This document shows positions 1 through 8,176 of a stretch of DNA of 39,724 bases, piece after piece (the stretch's first letter is position 1; the number at the start of each line of letters is the position of its first letter). The stretch covers positions 1-39,724 of the forward strand of contig DATEKK010000185.1 of the NCBI GenBank assembly GCA_035277485.1. Reading direction: 5' to 3'. Under the pieces are notes generated by a model. That model had not been told where the DNA came from. It did not search any database and saw only the letters and a list, made by a program, of their open reading frames with translations. The position numbers were made by a program, and so were the translations under genes. The DNA is from JADGGM01 sp035277485. GTDB lineage: Bacteria; Gemmatimonadota; Gemmatimonadetes; Gemmatimonadales; Gemmatimonadaceae.

Positions 1-908
1 CACGCGCCCGCGGGCGGCGCGATGCGCGGCGGCGCCGATGCGGGCGTGTGCTGCCACGGCACGCGCGGCGCGTCCTCGCGCAGTACCGCATCGCGAAACG
101 CCGTCGCCGTCGGCCAGCGGTCCTCGGGCCGCTTCACCAGCGCCCGCGCGATCGCACCCTCGAGCGGCGGCGGCACGTCGGGCCGCAGCGACCGCAGGGG
201 ACGCGGCGTCTCGCTGATGTGCTTCATCATCATCGCCGGCGTGTTGGCGGCCTGGAACGGCAGCACCCCCGAGAGCGCCTGGTAGGCCACGACGCCTAAC
301 GAATAGATGTCGGCGCGGCCGTCCACGTCGCGTTCGCCTAACGCCTGCTCCGGCGACATGTAGGCCGGCGTGCCCACCGCGATGCCCGTGACCGTGAGAC
401 GCGAGTCGGCTTCCACCGCGCGCGCGATCCCGAAGTCGGTGACCATCGGCCGGTCGCCTTCGCGCTCGAGCAGAATGTTGTCGGGCTTTACGTCGCGGTG
501 CACGACGCCGTGCGCGTGCGCGTAGGCGAGCGCACCCGCGACGTCGGCGACGATGCGGCGGGCGTCGGCGATCGAGAGCGGGCCGCGGCTCAAGCGCGCC
601 GCGAGACTCTCGCCATCCACCAGGCCCATCACGAAAAAGACGATGCCATCCCGTTCGTCCACCGAGTAAATCGGCACGATGTTGGGATGACTGAGCTGCG
701 CCGCGGTCTGGGCTTCGCGCAGGAACCGGCGCCGCACGTCCTCGCGAAACGCGAGCTCCGGGGGGAGCACCTTGATGGCGACGAGACGCTTGAGCCGCAC
801 ATCCATCGCGCGGTACACCACCGCCATCCCGCCGCGTCCGACTTCGGCGTTCACCTGATACGCATCGCCGACCGCCGTGGTCACGCGATCGCGCATGGGA
901 TCCGTCAC
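1..908 (-). CDS. Ser/Thr protein kinase (Hanks type), C-terminus cut by window edge
   Basis: Bacterial Hanks-type kinase that should phosphorylate Ser/Thr on target proteins. The visible ~302 residues hold a nearly complete kinase domain: glycine loop GRGGMA (24-29), ATP-binding Lys in VAIK (about 46), catalytic HRDVKPDN, metal-binding DFG in VTDFGIA, and GTPAYMSPEQ in the activation segment. The C-terminus lies beyond the left edge, so any membrane or sensor domain is unknown. I chose the GTG at 908 (N-terminus VTDPMRD) because a GGAG lies 11 bases upstream; an in-frame ATG at 896 is the alternative. It begins 3 bases after the stop of the paralogous kinase at 912-2888, so the two are probably co-transcribed. 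Two dispersed GTTAGGC motifs lie in it (as Ala-Leu-Gly and Ser-Leu-Gly). The kinase call is secure; the substrate is unknown. Confidence 0.93.
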   Translation of the reverse strand, partial: MTDPMRDRVTTAVGDAYQVNAEVGRGGMAVVYRAMDVRLKRLVAIKVLPPELAFREDVRRRFLREAQTAAQLSHPNIVPIYSVDERDGIVFFVMGLVDGESLAARLSRGPLSIADARRIVADVAGALAYAHAHGVVHRDVKPDNILLEREGDRPMVTDFGIARAVEADSRLTVTGIAVGTPAYMSPEQALGERDVDGRADIYSLGVVAYQALSGVLPFQAANTPAMMMKHISETPRPLRSLRPDVPPPLEGAIARALVKRPEDRWPTATAFRDAVLREDAPRVPWQHTPASAPPRIAPPAGA

Positions 909-911
909 ACG

Positions 912-2888
912 CTACCGCGCTCCGCGCGCTGCGCCGCGGGTACCGGCGGTTCGGCGCGCCTCTTCGACACCGCCCACGGCGGCATCCACCTCGTCGGCCA
1001 ACGAGCGCGCGCGTTCGGTGAGCAGGGTGATGTGCTGACTCACGCTCGCCACGCCTCCGGCGCGAAGACGCAGCACGTCCACCCGCATGCCCTGCAGCGC
1101 GAGCGCACAGCTTTCCAACTTGCCCCACGTGTCGGACCGGCGATGCACCGCGTCGGCAACCGCGCGGCGGTCGCGCTTGAGCCGCGCCAGCCGGCGCACA
1201 CGCTCCTCGCTCGCGGCGTAGTCCAACGGGTTCGCCTGCGCCTCGAGCGTCGCGATCTCGCGCTCGATGCGCTCGGCGTCATCCGGGCGGGACGTGCGGT
1301 CCAGGTCGACTAACGAGAGCGCCAGCGACTGCACGCGATGGTACAACCCCTCGGCGGCGGGGATCACGCCCTCGACGAGATTCTGGTCGGACGCCGGCAG
1401 CGACATGACTAACCGAAGAATCTCGCCGCGATCTACTTCGGCGCGTCGCACCGTGTCGGTGTACCGGCCGAAGTCGGCCACCGGCGTTCCGCCCGGTGTG
1501 GTGGGCGAGGGCAGCGCGGCGCGCGCCTTCTGTTCGCGCAGCCGCAACTCCTCGCGCTTCTTCTTGTCGAAGACCGACTGCGCCTGCTCGACCGTCTCCG
1601 ATGCCACGTCGATGAGGCGGCGATCGCGCGGCTGCCGGAACACGTCGCGCCAATCGTAGCCAGCGGACCACAGGCGCGAGTACCGGGCCGCCATGACCAT
1701 GCTCCAGAGCACGGTGACGAACAGGAGCCCGGAATTCCAGAACACCGATGCAACGACGATGACGGCGTTGACCGAGAAATACTTGAGGAACTGCGACCGG
1801 AAGTGCTGGACCTCGGGCGCCGACCACCGCGCGATCTCATCGGGGGTCGGCGTCGTGTGGCGTCCCTGGTTAGGCAGCGCGGCGGCGCCATACGACGGGT
1901 ACGGCGCCACCGGCAAGGGCGACGTGTGCGGCGGGCCCCACGTGGCCTGCGACGTCGTGGGCGGCGGCGCCCACGCGGGCTGCGGCGCCGTGCTCTGCGC
2001 GGTCCGCGCCGGCATCTGACTCATGTCGCCCGCCATCACGGCCTCGAACGCGGCGGCGCTCGGGAACCGGTTGGATGGCTCCTTTTCGAGCAGCGTCATG
2101 ACCGCGGCCGACAGGTCGGCCGGCACATCCGGCCTAACTTGATCGAGCGGCGCGGGCCGCTCGGAGATGTGCTTCATGAGCATCGCGGCCGTGCTCGACG
2201 CCTGGAACGGCAGCTGGCCCGCCAGCATCTGGTAGCCCACGATGCCTAACGAATACAGGTCGCTGCGCCCGTCGATCTCGCGGTCGCCCGCGGCCTGCTC
2301 CGGCGACATGTAGGCCGGCGTCCCGATCGCCACGCCGGTGGCCGTGAGGCGAGAGTCCGCGCCTTCCTGGATTGCGCGCGCGATGCCGAAGTCCGTGACC
2401 ATCGCGCGCCCGTCTTCGCCCAACAGAATGTTGTCCGGCTTGATGTCACGGTGGATGACGCCGCGCGCGTGTGCATAGGCGAGCGCGTCGGCCACCTCGC
2501 GCAAAATGCGGCGCGCGTCGTCCACCGGCAGCGGCCCGCGTTCCGCGAGGCGCTTGGCGAGCGTGTCACCGTCTACGCAGGCCATGACGAAAAACACCAA
2601 GCCTTCGCGCTCGTCGACGCTGTAGATCGGAACGATGTCGGGGTGGCTGAGCTGCGCCGCGGTTTCCGCTTCGCGCAGAAACCGCGACTTGATTTCTCCG
2701 CGGAACCCGAGCTCCGGCGGCAGCACCTTGATGGCCACCATCCGCTTGAGGCGACGGTCCTTGGCGCGATACACGATGCCCATGCCGCCGCGCCCGAGCT
2801 CGCGATCCAGCTCGTAGTTGGCCGTCAGTGCGCGCTCGACGAGCGCGTTGAGTTCGGCGTCAGAAGAGGTCGCGGTCGGATCGGGCAC
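912..2888 (-). CDS. Membrane-anchored Ser/Thr protein kinase with C-terminal helical domain
   Basis: Hanks-type Ser/Thr kinase of 658 residues. Kinase domain about 25-290: glycine loop GRGGMG (32-37), Lys54 in VAIKVLP, HRDIKPDN near 148, VTDFGIA, and GTPAYMSPEQ. A Pro/Ala/Thr-rich linker (about 295-350) leads to two closely spaced hydrophobic segments near 370-405. A long charged, Arg/Glu-rich, probably coiled-coil region follows to the C-terminus, with no PASTA repeats or other domain I recognise. Start is a GTG at 2888. Its kinase domain closely resembles that of the gene just downstream (1-908), which suggests a tandem duplication followed by loss or change of the tail. It is divergent from lon. 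Which proteins it phosphorylates, and what the tail senses, cannot be told from sequence. Confidence 0.93.
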   Translation of the reverse strand: MPDPTATSSDAELNALVERALTANYELDRELGRGGMGIVYRAKDRRLKRMVAIKVLPPELGFRGEIKSRFLREAETAAQLSHPDIVPIYSVDEREGLVFFVMACVDGDTLAKRLAERGPLPVDDARRILREVADALAYAHARGVIHRDIKPDNILLGEDGRAMVTDFGIARAIQEGADSRLTATGVAIGTPAYMSPEQAAGDREIDGRSDLYSLGIVGYQMLAGQLPFQASSTAAMLMKHISERPAPLDQVRPDVPADLSAAVMTLLEKEPSNRFPSAAAFEAVMAGDMSQMPARTAQSTAPQPAWAPPPTTSQATWGPPHTSPLPVAPYPSYGAAALPNQGRHTTPTPDEIARWSAPEVQHFRSQFLKYFSVNAVIVVASVFWNSGLLFVTVLWSMVMAARYSRLWSAGYDWRDVFRQPRDRRLIDVASETVEQAQSVFDKKKREELRLREQKARAALPSPTTPGGTPVADFGRYTDTVRRAEVDRGEILRLVMSLPASDQNLVEGVIPAAEGLYHRVQSLALSLVDLDRTSRPDDAERIEREIATLEAQANPLDYAASEERVRRLARLKRDRRAVADAVHRRSDTWGKLESCALALQGMRVDVLRLRAGGVASVSQHITLLTERARSLADEVDAAVGGVEEARRTAGTRGAARGAR

Positions 2889-3110
2889 TAATCGGGTCTC
2901 TGGGGGAATACAAGATGCTTAGTGTACCATGCCCGGCAGCGTCTGAAAAGACGACCCGGTCGTCATGGCAGTTGCATTACGTCAAAGCGACGGGAGGAAG
3001 TTGCAAATCCTGCCCGCGTGGCGTACCTCATGCCGGTGCGTGATACGCGGAACCGGCGCTCCGGCGCGTCGATTCACGCTGTTGGACAGCAATCCCAGAG
3101 ACAACACGAC
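2889..3110. promoter_or_regulatory. Divergent intergenic region, kinase operon / lon
   Basis: The 222 bases between the kinase start and the chosen lon start must hold both promoters. The lon reading frame stays open back to 2922, but that N-terminal extension is Arg-rich and unlike Lon, so I treat it as non-coding. I see no CIRCE-type inverted repeat or other heat-shock operator. No -35/-10 pair is clear enough to name. Confidence 0.4.
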
Positions 3111-5672
3111 ATGGCACAACGACAAACACTTCCAGTTCTACCGCTACGGGGAACCGTGATCTTCCCCGGCCTTACCCAACCCATCGCGGCTGGGCGTCCG
3201 GGCACTTTGCGCGCCATTGAGGCTGCGCTCAAAGCGGATCGCCTCGTGTTTGCGGTCGCACAGCGTGACAACACCGATGAGCCGTCACCCGATATTCTCT
3301 ACTCCATGGGTGTGATTGCTCGCATTGGACAGGTGCAGCGCGGACTGGGCGGCGTGCAGCTCCTGCTGCAGGGCGAACAGCGCGCGACGTCTCTCCAATA
3401 CACCACAACCGACAACTATCTCGCGGCGGTGACCGTGCCGGTGGAGGAGATGAATCCACTGGATGAGCACGATCCGGCGTTCGAGGCCCTGCACAAAGAA
3501 GCGCGTGAACGGGCCGCCGAGCTCGGCGAAAAGCGTGGACTGCCCGAAGAGGTCGTGCATCAGGTGCTCGACTCGGTGACCGAGTCGGGCAAGTTCGCCG
3601 ATCTCGTCGCGGGATACATCGATCTGTCCGTGCCCGAGAAGCAGGGGCTGCTCGAAACGCTGAGCGTCGAGGAGCGCTTGCGGCGCGTGCTCGTGCACGT
3701 GCAGCGGCAAATCGGCCTGCTCGAGGCGCAGGAGGAAATCAAGTCGCAGGTGCAGGAGGAGTTAGGCCAGCGCCAACGCGAGATGTATCTGCGCGAGCAG
3801 ATGAAGGCGATTCAAAAGGAGCTGGGCGACGACGATCAGAGCCGCGAGATGGAAGAGCTGCGCGAGAAGTTGTCGAAGCTCGAGCTGCCGAAGGCGGCGC
3901 GCCAGGAAGTCGAGCGTGAGTTAGGCAGGCTCGAGCGTTCCGGACGCGAGTCGATGGAGGCGCAGGTGATCCGCACGTACCTGGAGTGGATCGCCGAGCT
4001 CCCGTGGAACACGCGGTCGGACGACAACCTCGATCTCAAGCACGCCGCGGAAGTTTTGGACGAAGATCACTACGGGCTGCCCGACGTGAAGGACCGGGTG
4101 CTGGAGTTCCTGGCGGTGCGCCAGCTGCGCGCGCAGGAATTGGCGGCGGAGGTAGAGAAGACCGGCGAGTTTCCGGCGGCCAAGATCCGTCCGCGCCGGG
4201 ATGATGCGACGCCGTCGCTCAAGCCGAACGACGATGACGATCGGCAGATCACCGACAAGCGCGAGGCGAAAGCGCGCGCGATGGCGAAGGGGCCGATCCT
4301 GCTGTTCGTCGGACCGCCGGGTGTGGGCAAGACGAGCATCGCCAAATCCATCGCTCGTGCGTTAGGCAGAGAGTACGTGCGGGCGTCGTTGGGCGGGGCG
4401 CGCGACGAGGCGGACATCCGCGGGCATCGCCGTACCTACGTGGGCGCCATGCCCGGCCGCATCGTGCAGGGCATGAAGCAGGCGGGCACCAAGAATCCCG
4501 TGTTCCTGCTCGACGAGGTCGACAAGCTCGGCGTCTCGTTCCAGGGCGATCCGGCCAGCGCGCTGCTCGAGGTGCTGGACCCGGCGCAGAACGACACGTT
4601 CACCGATCACTATCTCAACGTGCCGTTCGATCTGAGCGAGGTGTTGTTCATCGCCACGGCCAACTTCATCCAGAACATTCCGGCGCCGCTGCTGGACCGC
4701 ATGGAGGTGGTGGAATTTTCCGGCTACACCGAGCGCGAAAAGGCGGAGATCGCGAAGAAGTACTTGATTCCGCGCCAGCTCGAGGAGTCGGGGTTGTCGG
4801 ACAAGGGTGTGGTGTTCGATGACGACGCGGTGATGAGCGTGGTGAGCCAGTACACGCGCGAGAGCGGCGTACGGCAGTTGGAGCGGCAGATCGGTGCGGT
4901 GGCGCGGAAGGTGGCGCGCCGCATCGCGTCGGGCGAGCAGGTGCCGCACGAGCTCACGCCGGGTGACGTCCGCGAGCTGTTAGGCAGGCCCAAAGTGCAC
5001 CCGGAGCACGCCGCCGAGGAGAACGAGGTGGGCGTGGCGACCGGCATGTACTACACGCCGGCGGGCGGCGACATCATGTTCGTCGAAGCGGCGGTCCGGC
5101 GCCTGTACGGGTCGGCGTCGCCGGACAGCCTCACGCAGGCCGGTCCGTTAGGCACCGTGTCGCTCATTCTCACGGGCCAGTTGGGCGACGTGATGAAAGA
5201 ATCGGCGCGCGCGGCGCTCACGTACGCGGCGACGCACGCCCGCAGCCTCAAGATCTCCGAGGACGGGTTGGGCAGCATCGAGGCCCACATCCACGTGCCG
5301 GCGGGCGCGATTCCGAAGGATGGTCCGTCGGCGGGCGTCACGATGTCGACGGCGCTCGTGTCGGCGTTGTCCGGCGTGCCGGTGCGGCGCGACGTGGCGA
5401 TGACGGGCGAGATCACGCTCCGCGGACGCGTGCTGCCGATCGGCGGCCTCAAGGAAAAGGTGCTCGGCGCGCACCGCGCCGGCATCACGACCATCGTGCT
5501 GCCCAAAGAGAACGAGGCCGATCTGGAAGACATTCCGGAGGAGGTGCGCAAGCGGCTCACCTTCTACCCGGTGACGACGCTGGATGAAGTGTTCGCGATC
5601 GCGTTGGCGCCTAACGGCGCCGGCGCGAACGCGCATCCGGCCCTAGAGGAAGTCCCGGCGGGCGCGCGCTGA
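3111..5672 (+). CDS. lon: ATP-dependent Lon protease
   Basis: Lon (endopeptidase La, family S16), the cytoplasmic ATP-driven protease that degrades misfolded and regulatory proteins. 853 residues from the ATG at 3111 (MAQRQTLPVLPLRGTV, the classic Lon N-terminus). Order: N-terminal substrate-binding domain (1-200), coiled coil (about 220-300), AAA+ domain with Walker A GPPGVGKT (401-408) and Walker B FLLDEVDK, then the protease domain with catalytic Ser740 in KDGPSAG and Lys783 in GGLKEK. Walker A lies about 45 residues later than in E. coli Lon. The extra sequence sits directly in front of it and is acidic then basic (around DDDD, with many Lys/Arg), probably a disordered insert. Five dispersed motifs encode Leu-Gly here and one encodes Pro-Asn. 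It converges on tatA with a 19-base gap. Confidence 0.97.
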   Translation: MAQRQTLPVLPLRGTVIFPGLTQPIAAGRPGTLRAIEAALKADRLVFAVAQRDNTDEPSPDILYSMGVIARIGQVQRGLGGVQLLLQGEQRATSLQYTTTDNYLAAVTVPVEEMNPLDEHDPAFEALHKEARERAAELGEKRGLPEEVVHQVLDSVTESGKFADLVAGYIDLSVPEKQGLLETLSVEERLRRVLVHVQRQIGLLEAQEEIKSQVQEELGQRQREMYLREQMKAIQKELGDDDQSREMEELREKLSKLELPKAARQEVERELGRLERSGRESMEAQVIRTYLEWIAELPWNTRSDDNLDLKHAAEVLDEDHYGLPDVKDRVLEFLAVRQLRAQELAAEVEKTGEFPAAKIRPRRDDATPSLKPNDDDDRQITDKREAKARAMAKGPILLFVGPPGVGKTSIAKSIARALGREYVRASLGGARDEADIRGHRRTYVGAMPGRIVQGMKQAGTKNPVFLLDEVDKLGVSFQGDPASALLEVLDPAQNDTFTDHYLNVPFDLSEVLFIATANFIQNIPAPLLDRMEVVEFSGYTEREKAEIAKKYLIPRQLEESGLSDKGVVFDDDAVMSVVSQYTRESGVRQLERQIGAVARKVARRIASGEQVPHELTPGDVRELLGRPKVHPEHAAEENEVGVATGMYYTPAGGDIMFVEAAVRRLYGSASPDSLTQAGPLGTVSLILTGQLGDVMKESARAALTYAATHARSLKISEDGLGSIEAHIHVPAGAIPKDGPSAGVTMSTALVSALSGVPVRRDVAMTGEITLRGRVLPIGGLKEKVLGAHRAGITTIVLPKENEADLEDIPEEVRKRLTFYPVTTLDEVFAIALAPNGAGANAHPALEEVPAGAR

Positions 5673-5691
5673 CGCGCGGCCGCATCCTGCC

Positions 5692-5934
5692 TTACGGGAT
5701 CAGGCGCTTGGGCTCGGCCGGCGCGGCGTCGGCCGCGTCGTCGTGCACAGGGCGCGCCCCCGCGGGCGGTGCCATCGCAGGCGGGTCGGTGTCCTGACCG
5801 CCCAGATTGCGCTTGAAGTCCCGAATCCCCTTGCCTAACGTCGCACCCAGCTCCGGCAACCGTCGCGGTCCGAAGAACACGAGCACGATCGCGAGGATCA
5901 GGAGCAGTTTGTCGATGCCGATTTCGCCGAACAC
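5692..5934 (-). CDS. tatA: Twin-arginine translocase subunit TatA/TatE
   Basis: Small membrane protein of the Tat pathway, which exports folded proteins carrying an RR signal peptide. 80 residues: one N-terminal membrane helix (IDKLLLILAIVLVFF), the conserved FGP turn, then the amphipathic helix LPELGATLGKGIRDFKRNL and a Pro/Ala/Asp-rich cytoplasmic tail. The GTG at 5934 is chosen over the upstream ATG at 6021 because GGAGG lies five bases before it and TatA proteins begin right at the membrane helix. It follows the PBP gene by 13 bases on the same strand, so the two may share a transcript. TatB and TatC are not in the window. TatA and TatB can be confused, but the length and FGP favour TatA/E. 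Confidence 0.93.
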   Translation of the reverse strand: MFGEIGIDKLLLILAIVLVFFGPRRLPELGATLGKGIRDFKRNLGGQDTDPPAMAPPAGARPVHDDAADAAPAEPKRLIP

Positions 5935-5947
5935 GTGAACCTCCGGT

Positions 5948-8017
5948 TCACTGCATGCCGATGGGACCCCACGACCACAACGCCCACGCGGCCGATGCGG
6001 GTGCACCGGGCTGCGTCCCATCCATGAAGTATTCAGTGTAGCGCCGATCGGGGGGAGTGCTATCCGTCGCCGGTTCGCCGCCTAAACGGTCGAGCTCGGC
6101 GGTCGCGATGCCGGCGGGAACATCGTCCCAGGTCCCGCCGAGCGTGTTGTTTTGATAGTAGTGACCGATCATGTCGCCCCAGATCGGCGCCGCCAGCGTT
6201 CCACCGGCGGCACCCGGCACGATCGGCTGCGGCGTGTCGAAGCCCAGCCACACGCCGGCCACGACGTCGGGCGTCATGCCGACGAACCACACGTCGGTGT
6301 TGTCGTTGGTCGTTCCGGTTTTCCCGGCAACGGGAATGGCGTCGGGCACCCATTTGCGCACCGACGTCGCGGTGCCGCGCGCCACGACATCGCGCATCAT
6401 GTCGCGCACGATGAACGCGATGCGCGGGTCCAGCGCGAAGCGCGGCGCCTGAGCCGGCGGCGCCCACACCTTGTTGCCGGCGCGGTCGTCGATGCGCACG
6501 ACATAACGCGGGTCGACCACGGCGCCGAGGTTGTCGAACACGGTGTACGCGGACACGAGATCGACGGGCCGCACGCCGCTGGCGCCGATGGCGCTCGACG
6601 GATACGGCGCGATCGGCGTGTCGATGCCGAGTCGCTTGGCGAGCGCGATGACGGTGTCCATTCCCACCCGCATGCCCAACTGCACGGCGACCGGATTGCG
6701 CGACCGGACGAGCGCCTCGCGCATCGTGAGCGGCCCAAGGAAAAGGCCGTCGGCATTGCCCGGCCGGTACACCGTTCCGTTAGGCATCGCGATCGCCAGC
6801 GCCGAGTCGGCGATCAGGGCGTTGGGCGGAATGCTGTCGCGCAGCGCGCTCGCGTACACGATGGGCTTGAACGCCGACCCGGGTTGGCGCACCGCGTTCA
6901 CCGCGCGATTGAACGGCGACGCCGCATAGTCGCGGCCGCCGACCATGGCGAGCACGTCGCCCGTCTGCGGGTCGATCGCGACCACCATGCCCTCGAGAAA
7001 ATCCGTGCTGCCCTTGGCGCGATGCGCGTACGTCGGATGATGATACCCGGGCCGCGCCTCCACGCGCGCGAGACCCGAATCGAGCGCGAGCGTTGCGTCG
7101 CGCTCGAGATCCGGATCGATGGTCGTGACGATGCGGTAGCCGCCGTTCATCACCGGGACGCCCGCTTGCTCGGCTTCCTGTCGAACGAGATCGACGACGT
7201 ACGGCGCAGCGGCCGACATGCCCGCATCGGGCGCCGTGACCAACGGCTGCTGCTCGGCGTGATCGGCGTCCTCGCGGCTGATGTAGCCCTGGTCCGCCAT
7301 GAGCGACAGCACGAGGTTGCGCCGCTCGCGCGAACGTTCCGGGTGTCTGATCGGATCGTAGATCGCCGGGCCCTTGGGCAGCGCGGCCAGCGTGGCCGCC
7401 TGCTCCAGCGTTAGGCTAGCGGCTTGGGTGCCGAAGTAGTGGCGCGCCGCCGCCTCGATGCCGTACCAGCCGTGGCCGAAATCGATGTCGTTGAGATAGG
7501 CCTCGAGGATCTGTTCCTTCGTGTAGTGCCGCTCCATCTCGCGCGCGGCAGCCTGCTCGCGCAGTTTGCGCGCGATACTCCGGTCGCTGCGGTCGATGAG
7601 ATCCGGATGCATGTTGCCCACCAACTGCTGCGTGATCGTGCTCGCGCCGCGCGCGTGTCCGCGGAGCGCGTCCTTGAGCGCCGCGGCCACGCCGACGACG
7701 TCGACCCCATCGTGTTGGTAGAAGCGCTGGTCTTCCACCGAGATGAAGGCCTGCCCCACGTACTTGGGCAGTGAGCGCAACGACACGCTCGTGCGTATCT
7801 CGCGACCGATTTCGCCGATGAGGGAGGTGCCGTCGCGCGCGAAGACCAACGAGGATTGCGCGGGCTGCACGATCTGCCATGCTTCGCCGGTCGTTCCGCC
7901 GCTCTGCGCGCCCGCAACCATGGGCGGCGCGGCAAGCGCGACCGCAACTGCCGCGGCCGCGACCCGCATCCAGTGCGGGCGACGACGCACGGCGACTGCA
8001 CCGTTCATATCGTTCAC
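5948..8017 (-). CDS. Class A penicillin-binding protein (PBP1A-type transglycosylase/transpeptidase)
   Basis: Bifunctional cell-wall enzyme that polymerises lipid II into glycan strands and cross-links the peptides, acting outside the inner membrane. 689 residues: short basic N-terminus and one hydrophobic segment (about 19-37). The GT51 glycosyltransferase domain has Glu95 in SVEDQRFY and the STITQQL motif. The transpeptidase domain has Ser381 in SAFK, SRN, and KTGTTN (Lys566). All catalytic motifs are present. Start: the GTG at 8017 has GGAG five bases upstream; an ATG at 8008 is the alternative. The frame stays open far upstream, antisense to nadE, but that part carries no domain and is not coding. 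Downstream, 13 bases away, lies tatA. Confidence 0.95.
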   Translation of the reverse strand: MNDMNGAVAVRRRPHWMRVAAAAVAVALAAPPMVAGAQSGGTTGEAWQIVQPAQSSLVFARDGTSLIGEIGREIRTSVSLRSLPKYVGQAFISVEDQRFYQHDGVDVVGVAAALKDALRGHARGASTITQQLVGNMHPDLIDRSDRSIARKLREQAAAREMERHYTKEQILEAYLNDIDFGHGWYGIEAAARHYFGTQAASLTLEQAATLAALPKGPAIYDPIRHPERSRERRNLVLSLMADQGYISREDADHAEQQPLVTAPDAGMSAAAPYVVDLVRQEAEQAGVPVMNGGYRIVTTIDPDLERDATLALDSGLARVEARPGYHHPTYAHRAKGSTDFLEGMVVAIDPQTGDVLAMVGGRDYAASPFNRAVNAVRQPGSAFKPIVYASALRDSIPPNALIADSALAIAMPNGTVYRPGNADGLFLGPLTMREALVRSRNPVAVQLGMRVGMDTVIALAKRLGIDTPIAPYPSSAIGASGVRPVDLVSAYTVFDNLGAVVDPRYVVRIDDRAGNKVWAPPAQAPRFALDPRIAFIVRDMMRDVVARGTATSVRKWVPDAIPVAGKTGTTNDNTDVWFVGMTPDVVAGVWLGFDTPQPIVPGAAGGTLAAPIWGDMIGHYYQNNTLGGTWDDVPAGIATAELDRLGGEPATDSTPPDRRYTEYFMDGTQPGAPASAAWALWSWGPIGMQ

Positions 8018-8176
8018 CAAAGCTCCAGCTATCCCGGCGCACGGTGCGCCGGACATTCCCAGTGTGATACCCGAGAGGGTTCCGAATGACACACGATCGG
8101 CGGGCGGCAAGATAACCCGCCCGTCCGGGAATTCTGTGACATTGCTCCACTGCGCCCGTCGCGCCAACTTTTTGTC
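8018..8176. promoter_or_regulatory. Divergent intergenic region PBP / nadE with two hairpins
   Basis: Contains the promoters of two divergent genes. Two inverted repeats are visible. At 8034-8052 there is a perfect 8-bp stem CCGGCGCA with a 3-base loop. At 8101-8123 a 7-bp stem CGGGCGG pairs with CCGCCCG around the loop CAAGATAAC. Either could be a leader structure or an operator. I do not recognise a known NAD-responsive riboswitch here, and no promoter boxes stand out. Confidence 0.4.

Noticed and set aside
498..1313. 271-residue plus-strand frame opposite the kinases
   Set aside because: His/Arg-rich shadow of a real kinase gene; long antisense frames are normal in GC-rich DNA.
8018..8176. 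NAD-sensing riboswitch upstream of nadE
   Set aside because: Hairpins are present, but I cannot match them to a known NAD riboswitch consensus.
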